Shown piece by piece: positions 1 to 13,480 of a stretch of 64,000 nt of DNA. Every line of letters starts with the position of its first letter. The stretch's first letter is position 1. The notes under the pieces were generated by a model, which was not told the origin of the DNA, did no database searches, and saw nothing but the letters and a program-made list of their open reading frames with translations. This stretch comes from Dasypus novemcinctus (lineage: Eukaryota; Chordata; Mammalia; Cingulata; Dasypodidae): assembly GCF_030445035.2 (NCBI RefSeq), contig NC_080695.1:1792545-1856544 (forward strand), given 5' to 3'. The position numbers and the translations under genes were made by a program.

Positions 1-430
1 GGGAAGGGGCTGCCCGGGGGAAGGGGTGGCTGTGGGGAAGGGACTGCCCGGGGGAAGGGGCGGCCACAGGGAAGGGGCTGCCGTGGGGAAGGGGCGGCCG
101 TGGGGAAGGGGCGGCCACGGGGAAGGGGCTGCTGTGGGGAAGGGGTGGCCGCGGGGAAGGGGCTGCCGTGGGGAAGGGGCTGCCGCGGGGAAGGGGTGGC
201 TGTGGGGAAGGGGCTGCCGTGGGGAAGGGGCGGCAGGGGGGAAGGGGCTGCCCGGGGGGAAGGGGCTGCCCGGGGGAAGGGGCGGCCACGGGGAAGGGGC
301 GGCCACGGGGAAGGGGCTGCGTGGGGAAGGGGCTGCCCGGGGGAAGGGGTGGCCGTGGGAAAGGGGCTGCCGTGGGGAAGGGGCAGCCATGGGGAAGGGG
401 CGGCCACGGGGAAGGGGCTGCCCGGGGAAG
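1..430. repeat. G-rich 17-18 bp minisatellite in a PIGQ intron
   Basis: About 25 head-to-tail copies of a 17-18 bp unit with core GGGGAAGGGG followed by CTGCC or CGGCC plus a variable pair. The array begins before the window and ends about 35 bp inside the intron that follows the PIGQ exon ending at 465. The G-rich strand is the plus strand, which is the template strand for PIGQ. Each unit carries two G4 runs, so dense G-quadruplex potential is expected. The long open frames across it are an artefact of a repeat unit without stops. Confidence 0.95.
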
Positions 431-464
431 GTGCGGCCCGGCGCCCCGGGTCGCAGCCTCTGAC

Positions 465-596
465 CTCATCTGCTGGGCGGGGCTCCCTGCCTTCTGGGTG
501 CTGAAGACGAGCGTGAGGTGCTCCAGGCGGTGCGCCAGCTGCTCGCACGTGGACAGCTTGCTCCAGATGAGCGTCAGCGGCCAGAGCTTCAGCAGC
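465..596 (-). CDS. PIGQ: PIGQ second coding exon
   Basis: 132 nt. The acceptor CACGCAG lies at 598-597 and the donor is GTCAGA at 464-459. It encodes [21 protein letters not shown], then [20 protein letters not shown] and QQM. It is co-linear with human PIGQ ([20 protein letters not shown]) and has no slip. Confidence 0.93.
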
Positions 597-2616
597 CTGC
601 GTGGGCCAGGGTGCCACGGCACGTCAGCGTCACCGTCTCCGGCCAGGACCCTCTCGCCCGAGCACAGGGAGGGGGCCTGGGGGCTCAGCCTGACAACCCG
701 GGGGGCTCCAACAGGGCAGGACACCCCGACTCGGCCAGGCAGGAAAAGGGGAGCACTCAGGGCCCCCCCTTCTGGCATCAGCTCAAAGCGGTGGACCCCC
801 AAGCACTCACCGCCCACCCACCCGGCTCCCACCCAGTGCCGAGACTGTGTTCCAGACAACAGGTACAGCCCGGCCCGTGCTCCCCAGCGCCCACCCAGCG
901 CCCAGCACTGCCCAGTGCCACCCCACCCATCCAGCGCCCAGCACTCCCCACTGCCCCCGCCCACCCAGTGCCCACCCAGTGCCTAGCACTCCCCACAGCC
1001 CCTGCCCACCCAGCTCCCCGCACTCCCCAGCACCTGCCCTACCTGACAGCCCAGCAGGGGTTCCTCTCAAGGCAGGAGAGGGGAAAGGCCACCCAGCTCG
1101 GGTGCTCGGAGCCCCTGCTGGGGGCGCATGTGCAGAGGGCCCACAAGCAAGCGCAGGTCAGACCCCTGGGGGGGCCGAGCCCCCAGCCCAGCTGCAGGGA
1201 CCCTCGCCCCCTGCCCCCACGCCAGCCAAGCAGAGGGCAGCCTTCCTGCACGGCTCCCCAAGTGCACCTCGCACAGGGAAAATCTGGGGCCCAGGCCTCT
1301 CGCCGACGCCCCCCACAGCTCGAGGCACTGCCAGCTCTGGGCTGCAGGGCTGTCCAGGACCCAACAGGGGACAGCCAGGCCATGCCCCTCGCTGGAGCAC
1401 CACCGGGGGCGACCACCGGGGGCAGCCTCTGTCCAGGGCCGCCCACCCCCCAAGCCTTCTGGGCAGTGGGCCAGGACACCCGGTCACCCCCGTCCCTCAG
1501 GAGGCGCTGGAGCCCCTCCCAGGGCCGGGCGTGTCCAGGATAGGGCCCTCCTCATCCGTGGGCAGATGGTGGAGCAGCGGGCGGGCCTGGGGGCCTCGGG
1601 AGGACAGACAGCACCAGGGTGGGGAGAGCTCAGGCCAGGGCAGCAGGAGGGGAAACGGCCTGCTCTGCGCCCATCTCCTCCTCCCTCGGGGTCCCGAGCC
1701 AGTGGAGCCCACCCCGTACCCCAGGCTGGCGGGTGCCGCGCCATCGCTGCTGCCGCCCAGGAGCCCTACGGAGGCCAGCGCCACACGTGGCCTCGGTCCC
1801 CCGGAGGAGGTCGGGGCACGAGCCCAGCCTGGGTCAAGGACCCGGGGTGGGGGCAGCGGGGGCGGGCGCCTGCCCTCCAGGACCCCCGGGCCCCTTCGCG
1901 GCCCCTCCCTGTCCCCGCGCGCACCCGCGAGGCACCCACCGGCAGGCGCCGACGGCCGAGATGAGCGACAGCAGCCAGGAGAGCAGCAGGCAGACGGGCC
2001 CCGGCGGCCTGCTTCGCCAGCTCCACCAGGAGGCTGGCCTCCACGCCCTCCGACTGCCAGTGGCTCAGGCGCACCGGCCCCCCGTCGAACCTGTCGCTGC
2101 GGAAAAGCGCCTCGCTGCGGGCCACGGTGTCGAACACGGCCGCCAGGCCCCCCACACTGCCCGCCGCGTCCCCGGCCTGGCGGTCGGGCGGGGCCGCAGG
2201 CGGGTGCAGCTGGGACAGCAGCACCTGGCGCTGGTCGTAGAAGACGAGCATGACCTGGTCTCGCGGGGGGCAGGCGCCTGCCGGTGGACGGCCTTACAGC
2301 GCCAGCCCCGGCTGCCCCGCTCGTGGCAGAGCTGCAGCCAGGGCTCGTGCGGGAAGAGGGCGCCCAGGCCCTCCAGGAAGCGGCCCAGGCCCTCCTCGGG
2401 CTCTGGCCAGCGGTGGCTCCAGGTGCCCAGCACGGCCACGGCCACGCGGCTGGCGCGCTGCACCCGCGCGAGCAGCTCCTTGACCTGTGCGGGGATGAAG
2501 GGGAAGTGCGCGACCGCCAGCACCACGGCGCTGCCCTGCTCCGGCACCCACCGTCCGACCAGCAGGCCGCTGTCCGCGGAGGCGCAGCACGTGGGGAAGA
2601 AAGCCTTGAGCGCCAT
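465..2616 (-). CDS. PIGQ: PIGQ, 5' coding part (gene continues off the left edge)
   Basis: Subunit Q of the GPI-N-acetylglucosaminyltransferase complex, which makes GlcNAc-PI in the first step of GPI-anchor synthesis at the ER membrane. Two coding exons are visible. Exon A is 2626-1940, with ATG at 2616-2614, ten bases after the acceptor. Exon B is 596-465. The protein starts [20 protein letters not shown], then [45 protein letters not shown] and [17 protein letters not shown], all close to human PIGQ, and ends here with [20 protein letters not shown] and the start of the membrane region. The junction codon CG|G and both splice sites are intact. Exon A contains two single-base slips relative to the conserved frame: one base missing just before DQVML (near 2258) and one extra G in a GGGG run just before [11 protein letters not shown] (near 1994). 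They compensate each other. Sequence error is more likely than decay. Downstream exons lie outside the window. Confidence 0.93.
850..1035. repeat. Imperfect C-rich tandem repeat in a PIGQ intron
   Basis: Degenerate repeats of roughly 20-35 bp built from CCCAGCGCCCA, CAGCACTCCCCA and CCACCCAGTGCCC. The stretch is almost free of G-runs on the plus strand. It lies in the 1.3-kb intron between the two visible PIGQ exons. The remainder of that intron (597-1939) is GC-rich and holds no other recognisable feature. Confidence 0.75.
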
Positions 2617-2626
2617 GCCGGGGCCC
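1940..2626 (-). CDS. PIGQ: PIGQ first coding exon
   Basis: The acceptor is CTCTCTTGCAG at 2628-2627 and the donor is GT at 1939-1938. It encodes about 225 residues, the whole soluble N-terminal part, and runs into the first hydrophobic segment ([18 protein letters not shown]). The length of 677 nt from ATG to donor equals 225 codons plus two bases. This fits the phase of the next exon only because the two slips cancel. The acceptor motif is repeated twice more just upstream (see the repeat at 2628-2830). Confidence 0.92.
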
Positions 2627-2627
2627 C

Positions 2628-2830
2628 TGCAAGAGAGCGGGTGGTCAGCGTCGGGCCGGGGCCGGGGGCCCTGCAAGAGAGTGGGCGGTCAGCGCTGGGC
2701 CAGGCCGAGGGCACGGGGCTGCGGGGGCGCGGGGCCGGGGGGCGCGGGGCCGGGGGCCCTGCAAGAGAGTGGGGCGGGTCGGCGCCGGGCTGGGGCCGGG
2801 GGCGCGGGGCCGGGGGTGCGGGGGGGGTGG
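2628..2830. repeat. Tandem repeat carrying copies of the PIGQ 3' splice site
   Basis: The segment CCCTGCAAGAGAG (plus strand) followed by TGGGCGGTCAGCGC and GGCCGGGGGC occurs three times, at about 2626, 2669 and 2758. Read on the minus strand each copy ends with CTCTCTTGCAGGG, which is the real acceptor of the first PIGQ coding exon. The outer copies are separated by GCGGGGCCGGG-type spacers. The array therefore looks as if it grew out of the intron-exon border. Confidence 0.85.
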
Positions 2831-4699
2831 GGGGGGGGTGCGGCCCCAGCCCTGGCTGCTGTGGACCGGGGCAGCCCGGCGGCAGGCCCCAGGCGAGGCC
2901 AGAGGGGAGGGCTGGCTGGGGATCAGGGAACGCAGGCCTCGGGGCCGAGCACAGTTTTCCGTTTCGTTTCCAGGAACCAGATTAGGGTTTTGAATGCGCA
3001 GCCCGTGGGGAGAAGGACCTCACTGACAACTGAAGGCGCCCAGTTAAAACATGAAGGAGCCGCGAAGGGGCTGGCCGAGTAAAGGGGCACTTAAAACGGG
3101 GCCAGCAGAGGGAGGGGCAGACCCTCGCTCGCTGCTGGGGGCCCGGGCACTGGTGCGGGCAGCTCGCTTGGCTGCGCCCCTCACGGTCACCCCGGGGGAC
3201 GCCAGGGCGGGGCCTCCACCTCTGAGAGGAGGACGCCCCTCTGCCCGCAGCACTCGGGGAGCAGGGGCAGCTCCCGCCGGGCTTGTACCCGGCCCTGACC
3301 CTCCACTCACCCCAGGAGGCCCAGCGGCCCAAGAGCAGGTCCTAAGCCATGTGGGCAGATCTGGACCTGGGGGCAGCAAGCCCTCGGGTCCCCCGAGAAA
3401 GCAGGAAGCACGCCCGAGCCTTCCCAAGAGGTCTGCCTCCACTAGAGGGGGAACCTGTCGTCCTGGTCACTCACTACCTCGCCGTGAGCTTTCAGCAGCA
3501 AGAAGGTCCCAAGCAGCTGCGACCTCTGAATTCTCAGGGACCTCCAGCCTTTTCTTCCCTGTGCTCTCAGGAAGTCCCTCCAGCAAGGACAGGGCTGTCC
3601 CTTTCCCGCCTGAGGCCCTCCCCCGACAGGGCCTGCCAAGGCTGGAGGAACTCGCCCTGGCACAGTGGCCAGGGCCGCCGGTGCCCACACCTGCCTGGGC
3701 CAAGCGTCTTCTCAGGCACCGACTGCCCCCACCTCACCTGGCCAGGGGACAGCGCACCCACCTCAGCGGCCCCCGCATCGGAGCCAACACCCGGGAAAGA
3801 GACCCAGCCCCCAGCGCCCCTGGCTTTCGAGTCCCAGCACCTGCTAGGCCCGACGAGGAGCAGAGGGACACACGTCGAGGGGTGACACCAAGGAGGTGAC
3901 CTCCGTGAGGGCGGGAGGGCGCTGGGAGGGGCCCCCCACGGACACAAGCCCTGTGGCTCGCCCCAGCACGTATGCTCCGCTCCCCTGCAGGGAGCTCAGG
4001 CCAGGGGCGTTGGCCGCTGTGGGGGGCCTGCGGGGGCGCCCAGGCACAGAAGGGCAGAGATGGGTGAGTGTGGCAGGAACCTGGAGGCCTGGTGCAGCCC
4101 TGGGCAAGCGGCCGTCAAAGGCGCCCTGGGGCGAGCTCTCTTTCCAGCCCCGTGCAGAGCCTGCCGGCTCCTGCCGGCCGCCTCCTGGGGCCCCTGGTGA
4201 GCACCAGAGCACTTCGCCCATAAGCAGGCCCAGGGTGACCTCTGCAGGGCCAGTGACCGCCATGGAGAGCCTCTGGGTGTTGGCCCGTCAGGACATGCCA
4301 GGCCGAACTCCACCTTCCGAGGAGCTAACGAAAACTACCCTGGCGAGAAGCACAGCTGGTGTGCGCCAGGGGAGGCGGTCACAAGGTGTGCTGGTTTCAA
4401 AGTCAGAGGGCACACAGCCGGTCTGTGCTCTTTCTCTAAGTAAATTATGCTTCATGTAGAAAGTGGGTCTGAGAAACAAAAAACTTTTCCTATCTAAGGC
4501 AGAAGGATTTCTGGAGGGCAGAGGTTGATTTCTTAGGGACAGTGAGTGAGAATTCTGAACACATCAGGGCTCAAAGCACAGGCTGCTCAGGCAGCCAGAA
4601 AAAGGTGAAGGAGGAGGTGATGGCGAGCACAGGGGTGCGGGGGTCAGGACGTGCTGTGACATTCCTTCCTGCCAGCATCATCATTTTAAAAATATCCAC

Positions 4700-5560
4700 G
4701 TCCCAATCTCTGCTCTCACGCGGCGGTGGGGCGGGCAGCGGGACGCCTCAGGACCCGGGGGTTGGAAGGTGGCGCTTCCCGGGCACCGGGCCGCAGGCGC
4801 CCGGGAGGCCTCGGGCCGCGCTCCGCGGACGCGGGGGTGGAAAGGCCCCCGCCCCAGGCCCGAGCTGCACCTGCCCCGCGTCCCTGCGCGAGCCGCCCCC
4901 AGGCCGGGCCCGGCGAGGCCGCGAGCCCCGCGCGCCCGCCGCCCGCTCCCGCCCGCGCGCGCCCCCGCCGGCCTCGCCGCGCTGCCCCCGCGGGGCCCGG
5001 GGCGCCTCCCGCGCCCGCTCGGCCGGGCCGGGGCGCAGGGCCAGGCCCCCCCCGCCGGGCGCCCGCCGCGGGGAGGGGCGAGGCCCGGGGGGCCGAGGGC
5101 GGGGTTCCGCGCGCGCGCCTGCTCACCGGCTGCTCCGCGGGGCCGCGCGCTCGGGCGGCGGGGCCGGCGGGGGGTGGGGGCCCGCGAGGGGCGGAGCCGG
5201 GGGGGCGTCGGCGCGCGCGGCCCCCAGCCCCGCCGCCGCCGCGCCGCGGGACACCAGCCCCATTTCCGCCCGCTCCGGCGTTGCCGCGCGACGGTCCCTT
5301 CCCCAAAGGCGCCCGGGCCGCCCGCCCGCCCCGCTCCTGCGTTCCGCGCTGTCCCGCCCGCCCGCGCCTCCCGGCGCGCCCCGCGCGGCCCGGCTGCCCC
5401 ACCCCGGGGCGCGGCCCCCCCGCCCTCCCGCGCTCCCCTCTGACCCCCTGCGCGCCGCACCGACGGGACAGCCCCGAGAAAGGAGGCGAGCTGAGGGGCG
5501 CCGCGGCACCCAGCAGAGCGGCCCGGGGGATCCCACCGCACCTTGCCCCGACTCCCAGGG
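4700..5560 (-). promoter_or_regulatory. PIGQ: CpG island, probable PIGQ promoter and non-coding first exon
   Basis: About 850 bp of extreme GC and CpG density. On the minus strand a plausible donor, CCG|GTGAGC, lies at 5126-5125, which could end a non-coding first exon joined to the acceptor at 2627. The start site cannot be fixed from sequence. No TATA box is evident. The long open frames in all frames here reflect GC content only. Between this island and the coding exon (2830-4700) I see no gene. Confidence 0.6.
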
Positions 5561-8500
5561 TGAAGGGACACCCCCAGGCCCTGTGTGGGGTCCCAGAGGG
5601 ACCCGCCCCCCCCAGCTGGCCCCCTCCCACCCTGCTCTCCGACAGGGTCCGCCCCAGGGTGGGGTGAGGGGGGAAGGTTGGACCTCGGGGGCCTGCCCAG
5701 AGGTGGCGGCCCTGGGGGCTGTTAGGAGGCCTGTTGGCATTTATTGAGTCCCTACTGCATGCACTGCCTCACAGTGCATCGTTTGGCCCAGGGTTGGGAC
5801 AGTCGGGGGTCCCCAGAGGCCCCGAGGTCCCGGCAACAGGCCGGAGCCGAGAATCCTCCAGTCCCTCTCTGGACCCCTCCCTGAGGCTGGGAGCCTGAGT
5901 GGCCCCAGACTCAGCCTGACCACCCGGCCCTCTCAGGCCTTGCCCCCGGCTGCGAAATGGGAGGACAGGGCTGGCGCCACGGGCTTCCCTCAAGCAGCAG
6001 GACGACTCTCAGGAACCGGCCCCCGAGCTCGAGTGCTTGGTCCCCATTTATCAAGGTTCTGACAGGCTAGGAGGTGGGGAGGGGTCCCTGTGGGGGTGGA
6101 AGGGGGGCCCTGGGGCTCCCAGGTCAGGTGTGCACCACCCCCAGGCCCTCCACTCTGACCCCCCCTTTACCTCCGCTGCTCCCAGGAAAGCTGCTCCAGG
6201 CTCTGCCCCGGGGTGCCTCTGGGGCTGGGGCCCCCGGGGGCCACACCCGCGCCCGAAGCTGCCCGGCCCACCGCGCCCTGCCGGCTGCCTCCGCCTGATT
6301 AGGGGCTGGGTGCGAGCTGGCCGCTGGCCCGAGGCCCCAGAGGCCTCTGCGGGGGCCCCCGAGCCTGAGTGGACCCGAAGCCGGGGGGTGTGGGCTGGGA
6401 GTGCCCCTGCGGGCCAGGGGAGGCCCGGCAGGTGGCCGTGGAGGGAGGATGAGGGCCGCGTGCAGCGAGACGAGGACCTGGAGCCCCAGGCCTTCCTCCC
6501 GCGGCAGTGCGGGGCCGGACCCACCTCTGTGGCCATCCAGGCCCCTCACATCAGGCAGATAGGCGTCCTGGCCCGCGGAGCCACCTGGCACTGCTGCCCT
6601 CTGCGGTGAGCACATGCCCCTGAAGGGGTGCCCCTGAAGGAGTGCCCCGTCAGGGCCCCCAGGGCGCCCAGGAACTGCAGGGCTCAGCCACACAGCCGCA
6701 GCTCCCTGCACCCCACGCTCACAGCCAGGCTCCGCGCCCGCCCAGCAGGGGCCTTGCAGGTCCCACGTCACCTTGGGGGCCGGGGTCTCGAAGGCAGGGC
6801 CTGGGGGGCAGCAGCGCACGGCCACCTAGCACGCAGTTCGTCATTAGGGGGTGGCAGAGGGCATCCACTGTGGCCCGGCCCTCGCCCAGGCGGCGTGCGG
6901 GGGGGCATGGGCACACAGTCGCTGACCGCCACGAGCCCCGCAGTGGCACGTCCTGCGGCCGTGCGCGTCGGGGCAGGCAGCAGACGGAGCGGCCCCCCAG
7001 GTCCAGCACGTGCACGCGAGACAACGCCCCCACAGTCAGGAAGAACAGGTACCCGGGAGTAGTGCAGGCCCCAGGCCCCCAGCGGCCCCAGTGGGCACAG
7101 GAACTCGCCCCGGCAGCCAGGGCTGCCGGGAGCCGGCAGAGCCTCAGGGGCCGTCCAGCACGAGGGCGGCCAGTGTGGGGGGGGGGACGGGGGCCTCGGG
7201 CTCAGTGCCACCAAGCGCCAGGCCCGGCAGGACCAACATGGGCGCAGCAGCCTCTGCTCAGCACCCTCCAGGGCCAGCGCCCCCCGCTTTACAGGTGAGG
7301 AAACTGAGGCACAGAGGGAGCCTGAGTGGAGGTCAGTCTTGCTGCGGCCGGTTCCCGGGTCCCCGCCGCTCTGCAGGATCCTGCACTTCCAGACGCGCTC
7401 CACTGCGGGTTCTGCCTCCGGGCCCGGCACGCGCTCTCGGGCACTGTGGTGTGCCCTGGGTGGGGGCGGGAGGGGCTGACAGGGTGCCGAGGTGCTCAGA
7501 CACACCTGCCTTCAGGCAGAGCAGGTGGCCCGAGCCCCTGCCCGTCACCCTGCCTGGGCCTCTCACCTGCCCCTACCTGACCGGGTCTCCCACCTGGGCA
7601 GATCTCAGGTGGAAGCTGCAGCCGCTGTGGTTGGAAACTGGAGGCAGGAGGAGCCGTCAGCCCCTGGCCGCCCGGGGAGGGGAAGGCCACGGCCACGGCC
7701 ATGGCCACGGCCAAGCCCAGGAACCTCCGTGAGACGCACACGTCCCGCGATGCCGCCTCCCCTGCCCGTGGCGGCTGCCCCTCTGCAGAGACCCCGGCCC
7801 GTCCGCAGCACGCCACGACTTTGCTCGCGGCTTGTGACCCAGGAGGCAGCTCCGGCCTGGTCCTGGCAGGACCACCAGGGCCTCGGGGGCTCAAGGACTC
7901 CAGGCAAGGGCATGGAAAGAGCTGTGCCCCCCCCCAACACCCACCCCTGGGTCACCTGCCGTGCTCAGGGTCCTGGGTACCCCACGGGTGCCTGCTTCTG
8001 TGGTGCTGGGGGGCAGCCCCGCGGTCTCCAGTCTGCATCTGTGCAGGCCACATGGGTGCCCACTGGGGACCCCTGGCCCCCCAGGGCAGTGGGATATTGG
8101 GGAGCCAGACACGTGGGGGTCCTGAGGAGCCCGGGACAGTGAGTTCACCTTAGACTTGGGTCCCGGGGACTCGCCTGGCACCCCCCAACCCCACCTGCAG
8201 CCCCCACCTCCCCCGAGGACGCCTGATCACCCCAGGCTGCGGCCCTCACCCCCTGGCCGGGCCCACGGCCTCCGGCGCCCCGAAAGGCCCCGATGCTATC
8301 AGGCTACTGGGCGGGTTAATGGGGCGGACCCTGTCCTGCGCCGACCGGCCCGGCCCCAGCTCAGGGCACCGCGCGCAGATCCCAGGCCCGCTGAGGGGAA
8401 TTCGGGGCCACGGGCCCTGGGGCCACCCTGGGTGGGCACAGAGGGCATGGCCCTGCCCGGGGAGGGAGACGATTAGCTGTTGGGGGCCCCCGGCGCCCCT

Positions 8501-8890
8501 CCTCCCCCCTACCCGCAGCGGGGGAGGGAGGCAGCGAGCTGTAACGGCCGCCGATGGCTGTCGCGGCCAGCACGGCCGGAGGGGCTGGCCTGGGCCCAGC
8601 GGAGGCCACCAGCTCAGCACGGGGGACGTGGTCTCCCCTTGGGGTGTGGCTTTCAGGCCGCCCTGTCGGACGTGGGGCTGGCGCGTCCCTTGGCCTCCGC
8701 CACCCCCAGACCCCGCAGCCCTGCCCCACACCTGCCCTTCCCCCCTGCTGGGAGCCCCCCTTTCCCCCCAGATGTCTGCAGGGCAGGTAGCGTGAGCGCG
8801 GGTGGGCTTGGGCAGGGGGTCGTCCCCTCCTGGGGGCGTCGGGGGGCGAGGCTGGGCGGCAAAGGAAGGAGAAGGGCATGTTTCAAGGTG
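5560..8890. other. PIGQ-PRR35 intergenic stretch, no gene recognised
   Basis: GC-rich unique sequence without a convincing exon. Two short pieces look like ancient MIR/L2-type repeat debris: near 5738-5775 (TTTATTGAGTCCCTACTGCA) and 7285-7325 (ACAGGTGAGGAAACTGAGGC, a MIR core in minus orientation). A short CCACGG/CCATGG repeat is seen at 7683-7712. Confidence 0.6.
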
Positions 8891-8892
8891 GT

Positions 8893-8898
8893 TTCTAT
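8893..8898 (-). terminator. PRR35: Possible PRR35 polyadenylation hexamer (variant AATAGA)
   Basis: No AATAAA or ATTAAA was found in the roughly 700 bp downstream of the PRR35 stop on the minus strand. The best candidate is the rare variant AATAGA inside GTTAAATAGAAACC, about 190 bp past the stop. Weak evidence. Confidence 0.25.
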
Positions 8899-9089
8899 TT
8901 AACCCCACAACCGTGATCCACGAATACCCGCAGCCCGGCGTGGGCGGGGGGTGGCTGCATGCGGAGGTGGCTGAGGGCCAGGCCAGCTGGGGGCCGGAGG
9001 GGGCGGGGCCCGCTGGGCAGGTGGGGGCCCCAGGAGAAGGGACAGCGTCGAAGGGGACAGTGGGCGGCAGGGGGACACCCAGGGCTGCG

Positions 9090-10987
<1,898 letters not shown>

Positions 10988-11074
10988 TCAGCGCCGACCC
11001 CGCGGCCTGACCCCCAGCTTTGCCCCCGGCTCCGGCGCTTGCTGCCAGCCCCTGCCCCCCGCCCACACCCACCC

Positions 11075-11215
11075 AGGGTTGCCAAACAGAGCGAGTGGAG
11101 GACGCCGCCCATGAAATCTGACATTCGGACAACAAGGAGCCTGTCTCTAAGATGAGAATGGGCTGTGCGCTATTTTGAACAAATGCTAACAAATTATTTG
11201 TCATTTATCTAAAAT
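11075..11215. repeat. AT-rich interspersed-repeat remnant upstream of PRR35
   Basis: A sudden AT-rich patch in GC-rich DNA. It begins near GGGTTGCCAAACAGAG and contains TTATTTGTCATTTATCTAAA, which resembles a common ancient mammalian interspersed repeat with GGGTTGCCAG and TTTATCTGAAATT segments. I cannot name the family with confidence. Confidence 0.45.
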
Positions 11216-12549
11216 TGAGGTGCAGCTGAGCAGCCTGGACCCCACCTGGCCACACTCCACACAGTGCCCCCCCAAGCCGGGGAGGCCCCAGGCCCCTGCT
11301 CACCACCTCCCCACAGTCCGGGGCTCAGGCCCCCCCTCCCCGTCCCACCCGGGGACCCGGTGGCTGAGTGACAGGAAGAGGCACGTGGGGCCAAGTCCCC
11401 TCCCGGCTGGACTGGCGCTCTGCGGGACCCCGGCCCGCGCGGGATGCTGAACGCTGCGTGTGCACGCTGTCCCGGCTCAGCAGGGCGGCCGCGGGCAGCG
11501 GGGGTCGCCGAGGGGCTCCGCCTCCCAGGGGGCACGGGTGGGGTGCTGGGAGCACAGTCCCCGCAGCGCGGCCACCTGCTCGGCCCGGCTCCATCTGGGC
11601 GGCTTCAGGCAGGGCAGCGGCCGAGGCTGCCGGGGACACGCTCGGCCAAGACCCTCCTCCCCTGCCGCCGCGCCGCGCTCCATCTGGGCTGCCACCTGGG
11701 CCACCCGCCGCCCGGCGCCCACGAGCCGTGCAGGGAGTGCAGCGTGTGTGAGTGTGAGCGGGCATGCGGGAGCACAGCCCCAGACTGCCCTCCCTGCGGC
11801 CACCGCGTGGGCTGGGAGCGGGCGATGCGCAGCTCCCCCCCCCCCCCCGCAGACACGCGCTTGTGCGCACCCACCCCCCAGCTCACCCCGGGATTCGTGT
11901 GCACAGACACGCACCCCAGGACAGACAGACACGCCGGAACTCGCACACGCAGTCGACACCCTGGAGGAAGTGGATGGGCCGGCAGACACCCCCTCCCTGT
12001 GGGGGCCAGTGGGCTGCACAGGCGGCCCCGGGGGGGTGACACCGGGGGCCAAGGGGACAGCTCGCCAAAAGCCTTGTGCCGGGACGAGAGGCTGGGCTGT
12101 CTGGCTTTGGGGTGTCCGCGCCCCGGGAGGGAACGGGGCTCCCACCCACCCTGGCCTTGGTGGTGGGTGTCGGTGGTGGCCCCCGAGATGGGGATGACAA
12201 ATGGGTGTGTGGGCTCAGGCGACAGGGGCGGCTGCGCGGGGACCATCGATCACACAGGCCTGGGAGCCACACAGCTGTGCGCCCAATGCCCCGGACTGGC
12301 TCCCGAGAGCGGGCGCGGGGGCCTGCAGCCCGCCCCCACGCAGGAGCCGGCCCACAGCCGCCCACCTAGAGGGCCAAGACCACCCCCAGCCCGCCCGCTG
12401 TGTGGGACACCCCAGCGCGCCCGGTGCCGGCGCAGGGCCCGGGACACCCCGACCGCCCTTGCGCAGCTGAGGCGCGCACCCCGGAGTCTGAGCGGCGGGA
12501 CAACCCCGAGCTCCCGCCTTTCCCTGGAGGGCCGGTCCCGGCCGGGGAC

Positions 12550-13480
12550 CCCTGAGCTCTCCGGGCGGGGTGAGGGCTCCTTGGATGGACCCGGCTCCCT
12601 CCCTCCCGCAGGGGCGGGGCTGCGCGCGCAGACTGCCCGCGGGACCCCGAGCCCCTCCGCGCCCTCCGCGCCCTCCGCCCCCGGCCCGCGCCCGCAGCCC
12701 CCGGCCCGGCTCCGGCGCGCAAACTTCGGCCCGGCGAGCGCCCGCCTCGGTCTTCGGGCCGGGGACACCCCCACTTCCCGGCTCTTCCCCGCCCGCCGCC
12801 CCGCTGCCCCTCCGCCGGCGCCGCCGCGACCCCCTATCCCGAGGACCGCGGGGGACACTGAGGCCCGGCGCCGGCGGCGGGACCCCGCGGTCACTCACGC
12901 GGCACGACTCCCGGAGCCTCCGCCGCGAGTCGCGCCCCCCGACGCCGACTCGCGCCCCCCGAAGTTGGCGGCGGCGGCGGCTGCGCGTGCGCCGGGCTGG
13001 GGGGCGGCTCCCCCCCGCGCCCCCTCCGCGAGCCGTCGCGCCCCTCCGCGCACTCACCTTCTCTCGCGCCGGGGCCCCGCTCAGCGCGCCCGCCGCGGCT
13101 CCCGGGTGGCGCGTGGCCGGCGGTGGCACCGGCCGGGGCGGGAGTGGCGGCGCAGGTGTGCGGCCAAGCGAGGGGCGCCCCGCGCGGCCCCGCCCCCGCC
13201 GCCCGCGGGGTGCCGCGGGGTGCGCAGGGCGCCGCGGCCCCGGGTCCCCGCGCGGCGCTGGCCGGCAGCCGGCAGGTCCCGCCCCGGCCCGACAGCCGCG
13301 GGGGCGCCCCTCGCGCAGGCCCCGGGGCCGAGCCCAGGCCGGGGGGGCCCAGCCGGAGGCGGGAGCGGCGGGCGCCCGGAGTCCGGCGGCGGGATCCAGC
13401 TCCGGGCGCGGACGCCCCGGCTCGCGGCCAGCCCCGGGCTCCAGGCCCCACCGCGCTGCTCCCTCTTCTGGAACCAGAGG
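12550..13480 (-). promoter_or_regulatory. PRR35: CpG island, probable PRR35 promoter and non-coding exon
   Basis: About 900 bp with dense CpG. On the minus strand a strong donor AAG|GTGAGTG lies at 13057-13056 and a second, CGC|GTGAGT, near 12898. Either could close a non-coding first exon spliced to the acceptor at 10970. Transcription start sites are not resolvable. The 800-codon-class open frames here are GC-driven artefacts. Confidence 0.6.

Noticed and set aside
1-430. CRISPR-like direct repeats
   Set aside because: Units are contiguous and degenerate without unique spacers, and the genome is mammalian.
26-986. Gly-Arg-rich frames at the left edge
   Set aside because: Minisatellite translation.
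4542-5747. 400-codon frame over the PIGQ CpG island
   Set aside because: The same GC artefact, with equally long frames in other phases and strands.
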